Assembly (NCBI RefSeq): GCF_022605725.1
Contig: NC_065547.1
Coordinates: forward strand, 16,905,167-16,969,166
Origin: Anthonomus grandis grandis
Lineage: Eukaryota > Arthropoda > Insecta > Coleoptera > Curculionidae
Direction: 5' to 3'
Length of the DNA: 64,000 nucleotides
This document shows positions 46,501 through 58,853 of this stretch, in pieces; positions within the stretch are counted from its first letter, which is position 1; every line of letters starts with the position of its first letter. The position numbers and the translations under genes were made by a program. The notes under the pieces were generated by a model, which was not told where the DNA came from, ran no database searches, and saw nothing but the letters and a program-made list of their open reading frames with translations.

Positions 46501-47107
46501 GGAAGATAAAAGATGAAGTTATTTTTTGAAAAAAAAAATTTTTTCAAAATAAGTATCGTTTGGCGGAAAATTCCAAAAAACTGAAAATGCCAGAACTCGT
46601 AAAATAAATTTTTTACAAAAAAAAGCTCCAAGTATGTCAAATCTCCTATAAAATGAAGTCTTTTCGCCGAAACACTTTTTTTATAAAAATTTTTTTTTAG
46701 CCTCTGGAGAAGTTTGAATTTTTTTTTTAGTCACTTTTGTTCGCTTATAACAACTCACCCTGTATACCGATCGGGCCCAAAAAGTATACAGACATGAATT
46801 ACTATAAAGTCTTTTATGCCTAAAAATTTCAATTTTTTTGACAGCGTTAAAATTGAGATCTCGTGCAAAAATGAATTTTGACCCGTTTTTTTACGAATTT
46901 TTGACTTTGAGACAGTACCGCTCCGTTTGGTGGTACCCGAAAAAAAAATCGTTTACGGATCCATCATTCCCAATGTATTGAGAGACCCTATGCCAAATTT
47001 CATCGTTTCGCTAGCCATACAGCCAAAGATATGAATTTTTATTTCCAAAAAAACACGATTTTTCGGACCCGAGGTGGCGTGCTTAATATAGTCGCAGACG
47101 CTCCTAT
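43539..47107. repeat. satellite unit 7 (3569 bp, single B, cassette gamma)
   Basis: The head is of type b and is shortened: the head monomer with its palindrome is missing, and the sequence passes straight from ATTGTATTCTAAATAAACC to block B. Six palindromes are at 44864, 44984, 45104, 45224, 45342 and 45460. Core frames are 45855-46193 and 46228-46419. Cassette gamma is at about 46791-46882. Confidence 0.92.
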
Positions 47108-50100
47108 ATAACAAGTATAGTCGCTTCGCTCCTATACTTTTGGTCCGTGGGGACCAGTTTGGAACCTTTAACCTGTCTGTGAATGGCTATAAAGGAATTC
47201 TTAAAAAAAAACACAAAAATTATCAAGTGTACCAACGTTTATATGCCAAGGAAAGAGATGACCAGTGGTTGGGGTATCATGCTTCAAAGAACCATAATTT
47301 ATTATATAGTCGCGTTGTGTTATTATACTATCTTATATTGCAAATATCTGTCGAAGTATATTAATTGTATTCTAAATAAAGCCTGAATACCAAATTCGAA
47401 CAGAATCGGACCAATAGCAAAAAAGTTACGGTAGTCATGTGACCTAGGCTGACTCAAATGTCAGTTATCTGTCATAATTTATTCCTTGTATCCTAAAGAA
47501 ACCATAAATACCAAATTCAGAGAGAAGTTCCCATAAGGGTCTATTTATTGAAATAGAACAAACGGGATATTACGTCGATTTGTTTTAATTTTCCTTTTTG
47601 TTTTGAAATATAATAGTAATAAAATATCAAAAGAATTGACAGGAGGAGAATAAGAAATAAAAGAAACCATCAACGAATCGAATCGAAGCTATAGACGCCG
47701 AGATATTAGTAAAAATGTAGGAAAAATAAAAGAAAACTGTTTTTTTCCCACGGTATCATTTCTTTTTCTTAAAATAATTATTGACAAATTTTAGATTTAG
47801 CCCTAAACTGGCAATATTCACTAAAAAAACCCAAGAAAAAAATTTTTTTTTTTGGTCGAAAATCGAAAGGGGTATAGCCATGAAAAATTGCGAAAAAATG
47901 GTTTTTATTTTTTTATAAATAAACTATAAATCTGACAACTTTTTGTATTAAATAATAGTTCTTCGCTATATTAAGAGGTATTCGCCTGTCAAAACGAATC
48001 GGTTCTAGCTATTATACAATCGGAGAAAATTAGAAAAAACTATTAAACATAAATATCGAATTATCAAGAGCCCTATGAAAAAATTTCAATTTTTTATTTT
48101 TCTAACCTGTACTACTTCAGAGTATCTTTAAAAAAGATTATTACCAATTTGACTCTAAAATGAACGGAAAACCTATTTCTCTGCATTTTTCGATTTTCGA
48201 ACAAAACCCGGGGTCAAAATGACCATTTTTCCAAAATATGCTCCGAATTCAAAATTTCTTTTTTCTGGTTAAAGACCATTCAAAAACTAATAAAAAAGCT
48301 TTATGACAAAATCTTCCACGATTTATACGAGTGCCATAATATAAAGGGAAAAATTAGATTCTATAAGAGCCTATGTATAGGGATAAGACAACCGGGATTT
48401 TACGTCGATTTTTTTAATTTTTCAGTTTTATTTCGAAAGGCAATTGTAATAAAATATAAAAAGAATTAACAGGAGGAGAATAAGGAATAATAAAAACCAT
48501 CAACGAATTGAATCGAAGCTATAGAAGTCGAGATATTAGTAAAAATGTGAAACAAAAAATAAAAGAAAACTCGTTTTTTTTCCACGGTACCATTTTTTTT
48601 CTTAAAATGATAATTGACAAATTATAATGCAAGCCCTAAGTTGGCAATTTCCAGTAAAAAAAACCCAAGAAAAAAAAATTTTTTTTTTGCTCCAAAATCG
48701 AAAGGGGTATAGCCATGAAAAATTGTGAAAAAATGGTTTTTATTTTTTTCTAACTAAACTATAACTCTGACAACTTTTTGTCTAAAACAAAAGTTCTAGG
48801 GAATATTACGAGGTATTCGAATGTTAAAACGAGTTGATTATAGCTATCACAGATTCGGAGAAAATTGTAAAAAACTATAATTCATAAATATCGAATTATC
48901 AAGAGCCCTATGAAAAAATTTCATTTTTTTATTTTTCTATCAGGTACTACTTCAGGATACCTTTCAAAAAGGTTATTATCGATTTGACTCTAAAATGAGC
49001 AGAAAACCTATTTATTTGCATTTATCGATTTTCGAACAAAACCGGGCCCAAAATTAAAATTTTTTCAAAACATGCTCCAAATTCCAAATTTCTTTTTTCC
49101 GGCTAAAGACCATTCAAAAAGTAATGAAAAAGCTTAATGACAAAAATTTTCAAAATCTATAATAATGCTACAATATTATGAAAGAAGATAAGTTCCCTTT
49201 AAAGCATATCCAACCGATGATTTTTTAATTTGTTTTTCAAAGGCAAATCTAAGAAACAATTAAGTTAAAAGCAATAGGGTACTACAAAATATTATCTATA
49301 AATATATACATATAATCTAATAGGAAATTTCAATCAAATCGGGCGAATACGAAAGAAATTTTGATAGTCACGTGACTTAAAAACGCAATATTTTAAAAAT
49401 TTGTAAAAATTCAATAATGGCATCCTAATAAAACTCTAAATACCAAATTTCAACCCAATCGGATCAATAGCAAATAAGTTATGGAAGTCACGTGACTTTA
49501 AAATTCAATATGTCAAATTTCTGGCAAAATTTATTACTTGCATCCTAAATAAAGCTCAAATACTAAATTTCAACCCAATCGGATCAATAGCAAAAGAATT
49601 ATGAAAGTCACGTGACTTTAAACTATAATTTGTCAATTATCTGTCAAAATTTATTAATTGTGTCCTAAATAAAGCATAAATACCAAATTTGAACCCAATC
49701 GGACTCATAGCAAAAAAGTTACAATAGTCACGTGACCCGGAAGTAAAATGTCAAATATCTGTCAAAAATTAATAATTGCATCCTAAATAAAGCCCAAATA
49801 CCAAATTTGAACCCAATCAGACCAATAGCAAAAAAGTACCAATAGTCACGTGACCCGGAAGTAAAATGTCAAATATCTGTCAAAAATTAATAATTGCATC
49901 CTAAATAAAGCCCAAATACCAAATTTGAACCCAATCAGACCAATAGCAAAAAAGTACCAATAGTCACGTGACCTTAAAACATAGTCATGTCAAATATCTG
50001 TAAAAATTTATTAATCTTATCCGAAATAGGTACTAGGTACCAAATTTCAACCAAATCGCACCAATAGCAAAAAAGTTATGATAGTCGACTAACCTTAAAA

Positions 50101-51610
50101 ATCAATAATTTCAAAAAAATTTTATTTACAACCCAAAAGCAATGTTTAAGAATTGTTAACATTTATTAATAATAAACTAAATAGTAAAAACTCACCTAAT
50201 ATCTAAATTTTTATTTTAAATTAAATAGATCATTACGACTGACCCGTGTATATATTCGAATAATTTTAATAAAATAATCGGGCAAATTTCATTTCGCCTC
50301 ACCCCGGTATAAAATCACTGACATTTCAAAAAAACGGCATTTTTCGAAGACGTCAAAATGTTTGCCGAATTTTCCTGGCCGCAATACACAATTTCCCCAA
50401 TCGATATGCACAGATTCGGAAAGCCCATTCATTTTCTGATTCGGTGCTTCCTTTCCCTGATCGTTTCCGGTTCATTTTCATTCATAATTTTACAAAAAAC
50501 CCAACCAAGTCCCGGCCACCTGTCACGAGCAAAAAATTTGTATCCACCATGCGTCAAAGTATTGTTCCCACCAGCCATTTCATCAGAGTTTAGGTTGACA
50601 CCTCCAATTACCTGCAAAAACGCAAAAAAATGGACTTTTTTCATAAAATCGCATTTTTCGGGTACTTGTACTATCGCTGGAACCCTGAAATTTTAGTATG
50701 TGTTGTAAAACAAAATTTCGGATCTTTTAGATGATGTCTGATCTTTTCACCATGTACAGGGACGTGGCAAATGAATTAAACGCGAAAATTCGAATTGCTC
50801 AGAACCCATTAATGTTGGAAGATTGTAATTTTACACAAATAATCGAGTTATTAAAGTATTTAATGCCTGAGAATATAAATGGTCCAGATGCCACTACGAA
50901 AAAGTTATTAAATAAAATGTGATTTTCGGGTCGGACCTTCATGGGTAAAGTTCATTATTGCTCGCCCTGTATGGTTCCCAAAAATTTCGGTTATATAGCA
51001 TATGAAAGGTAAAGGATGAAGTTATTTTTTGAAAAAAAAATTTTTCCCAAAATAAGTATCGTTTGGCGGGAAATCTCAAAAAACTGAAAAAGCTAGAACT
51101 CGTAAAATAATTTTTTTACAAAAAAAAGCTCCAAGTATGTCAAATCTCTTATAAAATGAAGTCTTTTCGCCGAAAAACTTTTTTTATAAAAATTTTTTTT
51201 TAGCCTCTGGAGAAGTTTGAATTTTTTTTTTAGTCACTTTTGTTCGCTTATAATAACTCACCCTGTATACCGATCTGGCCCAAAAAGTATACAGTTCTTA
51301 AGCCCCCACCGACCCTTATGTCCTAAAAATTTAAAGTCTTTTAAAGGCTTTTTATTTGAGTTCTCGCGTCTGAAAGGAATTTGACCCGTTTTTTTACGAA
51401 TTTTTGACTTTGAGACAGTACCGCTCCGTTTGGTGGTACCGGAAAAAAAAATCGTTCACGGATCCATCATTCTCAATGTATTGAGAGACCCTATGCCAAA
51501 TTTCATCGTTTCGCTAACCATACAGCCAAAGATATGAATTTTTATTTCCAAAAAAACACGATTTTTCGGGCCCGGGCTCGCGTGCATAATATAGTCGCAG
51601 ACGCTCCTAT
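47108..51610. repeat. satellite unit 8 (4503 bp, B doubled, cassette beta)
   Basis: The head is of type a. B is doubled (landmarks 47565 and 48395, period 830). Palindromes are at 49367, 49487, 49607, 49727, 49845 and 49963. The last two monomers before the end are a near-exact local duplication. Core frames are 50358-50696 and 50731-50922. Cassette beta is at about 51294-51386. Confidence 0.92.
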
Positions 51611-54600
51611 ATAACAAGTATAGTCGCTTCGCTCCTATACTTTTGGTCCGTGGGGACCAGTTTGGAACCTTTAGGACTTGTCAGTGATGGGCCTTAAAGG
51701 ATTTCTTAAAAAAAAAACCAAAATTGTCAGGTGTACCAACGTTTATATGCCAAGGAAAGAGATGACCAGTGGTTGGGGTATCATGCTTCAAAGAACCATA
51801 ATTTGTTATATAGTCGCGTTGTGTTAGTATACTATCTTATATTTCAAATATCTGTCGAAGTATATTAATTGTATTCTAAATAAAGCCTGAATACCAAATT
51901 CGAACAGAATCGGACCAATAGCTAAAAAGTTACGGTAGTCATGTGACCTAGGCTGACTCAAATGTCAGTTATCTGTCATAATTTATTCCTTGTATCCTAA
52001 AGAAACCATAAATACCAAATTCAGAGAGAAGTTCCCATAAGTGTCTATTTATTGAAATAGAACAAACAGGGATTTTACGTCGATTTGTTTTAATTTTCCT
52101 TTTTGTTTTGAAATATAATAGTAATAAAATATCAAAAGAATTGACAGGAGGAGAATAAGAAATAAAAAAAACCATCAACGAATCGAATCGAAGCTATAGA
52201 AGTCGAGATATTAGTAAAAATGTGAAAAAAAATAAAAGAAAACTCGTTTTTTTTCCACGGTACCATTTTTTTTCTTAAAATGATAATTGACAAATTATAA
52301 TGCAAGCCCTAAGTTGGCAATTTCCAGTAAAAAAAACCCAAGAAAAAAAAATTTTTTTTTTGCTCCAAAATCGAAAGGGGTATAGCCATGAAAAATTGTG
52401 AAAAAATGGTTTTTATTTTTTTCTAACTAAACTATAACTCTAACAACTTTTTGCCTTAAACAAAAGTTCTAGGGAATATTACGAGGTATTCGAATGTTAA
52501 AACTAATTGATTATAGCTATCACAGATTCGGAGAAAATTGTAAAAAACTATTAATCATAAATATCGAATTATCAAGAGCCCTATGGAAAAATTTCAACTT
52601 TTTATTTTTCTATCTTGTACTACTTCAGGATACCTTTCAAAAAGGTTATTATCGATTTGACTCTAAAATGAACAGAAAACCTATTTCTTTGCATTTTTCG
52701 ATTTTCGAACAAAATCCGGCCCAAAATGAAAATTTTTTCAAAACATGCTCCAAATTCAAAATTTCTTTTTTCTGGCTAAAGACCATTCAAAAAGTAATGA
52801 AAAAGCTTAATGACAAAATTTTTCAAAATCTATAATAATGCTACAATATTATGAAAGAAGATAAGTTCCCTTTAAAGCCTATGTATTCGAACAGATGATT
52901 TTTTAATTTTTTTTTTGAATGGCAAATTTAACAAATAATTTAACTAATTAAGATAAAAGGAATAGGGTAATACAAAATATTATCTACAAATATATACATA
53001 TCATCTAATAGCAAATTTTAATCAAATAGGAAATTTTGATAGTCACGTGACCCTAGAACTTAATATTTTAAAATTTTGTAAGAAATCAATAATTGCATCC
53101 TAAATAAACCCCAAATTCCAAATTTGAACCCAATCGGATTAATAGCAAAAAAGTTATGGAAGTCACGTGACTTTAAAATTCAATATGTCAAATTTCTGTC
53201 ATAATTTATTACTTGCATCCTAAATAAAGCCCAAATACTAAATTTCAACCCAATCGGATCAATAGCAAAAGAATTATAAAAGTCACGTGACTTTAAAATT
53301 CAATATGTCAAATTTCTGGCAAAATTTATTACTTGCATCCTAAACAAAGCCCAAATAAAGCATAAATACCAAATTTGAACCCAATCGGACTCATAGCAAA
53401 AAAGTTACAATAGTCACGTGACCCGGAAGTCAAATGTCAAATATCTGTCAAAAATTAATAATTGCATCCTAAATAAAGCCCAAATACCAAATTTGAACCC
53501 AATCAGACCAATAGCAAAAAAGTTACAATAGTCACGTGACCTGGAAGTCAAATGTCAAATATCTGTAAAAAATTCATAATTGCATCCTAAATAAACCCCA
53601 AATACCAAATTTCAATCAAATCGGACAAATAGGAAGAAAGTTAAGGTAGTCACGTGACCTTAAAACATAGTCATGTCAAATATCTGTAAAAATTTATTAA
53701 TCTTATCCGAAATAGGTACTAGGTACCAAATTTCAACCAAATCGCACCAATACCAAAAAAGTTATGATACTCGACTAACCTTAAAAATCAATAATTTCAA
53801 AAAATTTTTATTTATAACCCAAGAGCAATGTTTAAGAATTGTTAACATTTATTAATAATAAACTAAATAGTAAAAACTCACCTAATATCTAAATTTTTAT
53901 TTTAAATTAAATAGATCATTACGACTGACCCGTGTATATATTCGAATAATTTTAATAAAATAATCGGGCAAATTTCATTTCGCCTCACCCCGGTATAAAA
54001 CCACTGACTTCAAAAAAACGGCATTTTTCGAAGACGTCAAAATGTTTGCCGAATTTTCCTGGCCGCAATACACAATTTCCCCAATTGATATGCACAGATT
54101 CGGAAAGCCCATTCATTTTCTGATTCGGTGCTTCCTTTCCCTGATCGTTTCCGGTTCATTTTCATTCATAATTTTACAAAAAACCCAACCAAGTCCCGGC
54201 CACCTGTTACGAGCAAAAAATTTGTAACCACAATGCGTCAAAGTATTGTTCCCACTAGCCATTTCATCAGAGTTTAGGTTGACACCTCCAATTACCTGCA
54301 AAAACGCAAAAAAATGGACTTTTTTCATAAAATCGCATTTTTCGGGTACTTGTACTATCGCTGGAACCCTGAAATTTTAGTATGTGTTGTAAAACAAAAT
54401 TTCGGATCTTTTAGACGATGTCTGATCTTTTCACCATGTACAGGGACGCGGCAAATGAATTAAACGCGAAAATTCGAATTGCTCAGAACCTATTAAAGTT
54501 GGAAGATTGTAATTTTACACAAATAATGGGGTTATTAAAGTATTTAATGCCTGAGAATATAAATTGTCCAGGTGCAACCACTAAAAAGTTATTAAATAAA

Positions 54601-55289
54601 ATGTGATTTTCGGGTCGGACCTTCATGGGTAAAGTTTATTATTGCTCACCCTGTATGGTTCCCAAAAATTTCGGTTATATGGCATATAAAAGGTAAAGGA
54701 TGAAGTTATTTTTTGAAAAAAAAAATTTTCCCAAAATAAGTATCGTTTGGCGGAAAATCCTAAAAAACTGAAAAAGCCAGAACTCGTAAAATAAATTTTT
54801 TACAAAAAAAAGCTCCAAGTATGTCAAATCTCTTATAAAACGAAGTCTTTTCGCTGAAACACTTTTTTTATAAAAATTTTTTTTTAGCCTCTGGAGAAGT
54901 TTGAATTTTTTTTTTAGTCACTTTTGTTCGCTTATAACAACTCACCCTGTACACCGATCGGGCCCAAAAAGTATACAGACATGAATTACTATAAAGTCTT
55001 TTATGCCTAAAAATTTCAATTTTTTTGACAGCGTTAAAATTGAGATCTCGTGCAAAAATGAATTTTGACCGGTTTTTTTACGAATTTTTGACTTTGAGAC
55101 AGTACCGCTTCGTTTGGTGGTACCGGAAAAAAAAATTGTTTACGGATCCATTATTCCCAATGTGTTGAGAGACCCTATGCCAAATTTCATCGTTTCGCTA
55201 GCCATACGGCCAAAGATATGAATTTTTATTTCCAAAAAAACACGATTTTTCGGGCCCGACGTGGCGTGCATAATATAGTCTGCGACTAT
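51611..55289. repeat. satellite unit 9 (3679 bp, B chimeric, cassette gamma)
   Basis: The head is mosaic: it starts like type b (GTCAGTGATGGGCCTTA) and continues like type a (GTACCAACGTTTATATGCC). Its single B starts like the first copy of a doubled pair and continues like the second (switch at about 52200), as expected from unequal exchange collapsing B-B to B. Palindromes are at 53042, 53162, 53282, 53413, 53531 and 53649. The plus-strand core frame is broken by a TAA near 54225. Cassette gamma is at about 54979-55070. Confidence 0.9.
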
Positions 55290-58200
55290 ATAACAAGTAT
55301 AGTCGCTTCGCTCCTATACTTTTGGTCCGTGAGGACCAGTTTGGAACCTTTAGGTCTTGTCAGTGATAGGCCTTAGAGGATTTCTTAAAAAAAATCGCAA
55401 ATTATCAGGTGTACTTAGGTGAGGCTAACGTTTATCTGCCAAGGAAAGAGAGGACCAGTTGTTGGGGTATCATGCTTCAAAGAACCATAATTTGTTATAT
55501 AGTCGCGTTGTGTGTCAATATACTGTCTTATATTTCAAATATCTGTGAAAGTATATTAATTGTATTCTAAATAAAGCCTGAATACCAAATTCGAACAGAA
55601 TCGGACCAATAGCAAAAAAGTTACGGTAGTCACGTGACCTAGGCTGAAACTTAAATGTCAGTTATCTGTTATAATTTATTAGTTGTATCCTAAATAAACC
55701 ATAAATACCAAATTCAGAGAGAAGTTCCCATAAGGGTCTATTTCTTGAAATAGAACAAACAGGGATTTTACGTCGATTTGTTTTAATTTTTCTTTTTATT
55801 TTGAAATGTAATAGTAATAAAATATCAAAAGAATTGAGAGTAGGAGAATAAGAAATAAAAGAAACCATCAATGAATTGAATCGAAGCTATAGAAGCCGAG
55901 ATATTATTAAAAATGTGGGAAAAACAAAAGGAAACTGGTTTTTTCCCACGGTATAATTTTTTTTTCTTAAAATATTTATTGACAAATTATAATGTAAGCC
56001 CTAAGTTGGCAATTTTAAGTAAAAAAAACCCAAGAAAAAAAATTTTTTTTTTGGTCGAAAATCGAAAGGGGTATAGCCATGAAAAATTTCGAAAAAATGG
56101 TTTTTATTTTTTTCTAACTAAACTATAACTCTGACAACTTTTTGTCTTAAACAAAAGTTCTAGGGAATGGTACGAGGTATTCGAATGTTAAAACTAATTG
56201 TATATAGCTACCACAGATTTGGAGAAAATTGTAAAAAACTATTAATCATAAATATCGAATTATCAAGAGCCCTATGGAAAAATTTCAACTTTTTATTTTT
56301 CTATCTTGTACTACTTTAGGATACCTTTCAAAAAGGTTATTATCGATTTGACTCTAAAATGAACAGAAAATCTATTTATTTGCATTTATCGATTTTCAAA
56401 CAAAATCCGGCCCAAAATGAAAATTTTTCAAAACATGCTCCAAATTCAAAATTTATTTTTTCCGGCTAAAGACCATTCAAAAAGTAATGAAAAAGCTTTA
56501 TGACAAAAATTTTTAAAATCTATAATAATGCTACACTATTATGAAAGAAGATAAGTTCCCTTTAAAGCATATCCAACCGATGATTTTTTAATTTGTTTTT
56601 CAAAGGCAAATCTAAGAAACAATTAAGTTAAAAGCAATAGGGTACTACAAAATATTATCTATAAATATATACATATAATCCGATAGGAAATTTCAATCAA
56701 ATCGGGCGAATACGAAAGAAATTTTGATAGTCACGTGACTTAAAAACGCAATATTTTAAAAATTTGTAAAAATTCAATAATGGCATCCTAATAAAACTCT
56801 AAATACCAAATTTCAACCCAATCGGATCAATAGCAAAAGAATTATCAAAGTCACGTGACTTTAAAATATAATTTGACAATTATCTGTTAAAATTTATTAA
56901 TTGCATCCTAAATAAAGCACAAATACCAAATTTGAATCCAATCGGACTCATAGCAAAAAAGTTACAATAGTCATGTGACCCGGAAGTGAAATGTCAAATA
57001 TCTGTCAAAAATTAATAATTGCATCCTAAATAAAGCCCAAATACCAAATTTGAACCCAATCAGACCAATAGCAAAAAAGTTACAATAGTCACGTGACCTG
57101 GAAGTCAAATGTCAAATATCTGTGAAAAATTAATAATTGCATCCTAAATAAACCCCAAATACCAAATTTCAATCAAATCGGATAAATAGGAAGAAAGTTA
57201 AGGTAGTCACGTGACCCTAAAACATAGTCATGTCAAATATCTGTAAAAATTTATTAATCTTATCCGAAATAGGTACTAGGTACCAAATTTCAACCAAATC
57301 GCACCAATACCAAAAAAGTTATGATACTCGACTAACCTTAAAAATCAATAATTTCAAAAAATTTTTATTTATATCCCAAAAGCAATGTTTAAGAATTGTT
57401 AACATTTATTAATAATAAACTAAATAGTAAAAACTCACCTAATATCTAAATTCTTATTTTAAATTAAGTAGATAATTACGACTGACCCGTGTATATATTC
57501 GAATAATTTTAATAAAATAATCGGGCAAATTTCATTTCGTCTCACCCCGGTATAAAGACACTGACATTTCAAAAAAACGGCATTTTTCGAAGACGTCAAA
57601 ATGTTTGTCGAATTTTCCTGGCCGCAATACACAATTTCCCCAATTGATATGCACAGATTCGGAAAGCCCATTCATTTTCTGATTCGGTGCTTCCTTTCCC
57701 TGATCGTTTCCGGTTCATTTTCATTCATAATTTTACAAAAAACCAAACCAAGTCCCGGCCACCTGTCACGAGCAAAAAATTTGTATCCACCATGCGTCAA
57801 AGTATTGTTCCCACTAGCCATTTCATCAGAGTTTAGGTTGACACCTCCAATTACCTGCAAAAACGCAAAAAAATGGACTTTTTTCATAAAATCGCATTTT
57901 TCGGGTACTTGTACTATCGCTGGAACCCTGAAATTTTAGTATGTGTTGTAAAACAAAATTTCGGATCTTTTAGATGATGTCTGATCTTTTCACCATGTAC
58001 AGGGACGTGACAAATGAATTAAACGCGAAAATTCGAATTGCTCAGAACCTATTAAAGTTGGAAGATTGTAATTTTACACAAATAATGGGGTTATTAAAGT
58101 ATTTAATCCATGAGAATATAAATGGTCCAGGTGCCACCACTAAAAAGTTATTAAATAAAATGTGATTTTCGGGTCGGACCTTCATGGGTAAAGTTCATTA

Positions 58201-58853
58201 TTGCTCGCCCTGTATGGTTCCCAAAAATTTCGGTTATATAGCATATGAAAGGTAAAAGATGAAGTTATTTTTTGAAAAAAAAAAAATTCCCAAAATAAGT
58301 ATCGTTTGGCAGAAAATTCCAAAAAACTGAAAATGCCAGAACTCGTAAAATAAATTTTTTACAAAAAAAAGCTCCAAGTATGTTAAATCTCTTATAAAAC
58401 GAAGTCTTTTCGCCGAAACACTTTTTTTATAAAAATTTTTTTTTAGCCTCTGGAGAAGTTTGAATTTTTTTTTTAGTCACTTTTGTTCGCTTATAACAAC
58501 TCACCCTGTATACCGATCTGGCCCAAAAAGTATACAGTTCTTAAGCCCCCACCGACCCTTATGTCCTAAAAATTTAAAGTTTTTTAAAGGCTTTTTATTT
58601 GAGTTCTCGCGTCTGAAAGGAATTTGACCCGTTTTTTTACGAATTTTTGAATTTGAGACAGTACCGCTCCGTTTGGTGGTACCCGAAAAAAAATTCGTTT
58701 ACGGATCCATCATTCCCAATGTATTGAGAGACCGTATGCCAAATTTCATCGTTTCGCTAGCCATACAGCCAAAGATATGAATTTTTATTTCCAAAAAAAC
58801 ACGATTTTTCGGACCCGAGGTGGCGTGCATAATATAGTCGCAGACGCTCCTAT
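55290..58853. repeat. satellite unit 10 (3564 bp, single B, cassette beta)
   Basis: The head is of type b with an exact palindrome at 55629. C palindromes are at 56730, 56850, 57088 and 57206; the one at about 56970 has become GTCATGTGAC. Core frames are 57601-57939 and 57974-58165. Cassette beta is at about 58537-58628. Confidence 0.92.
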
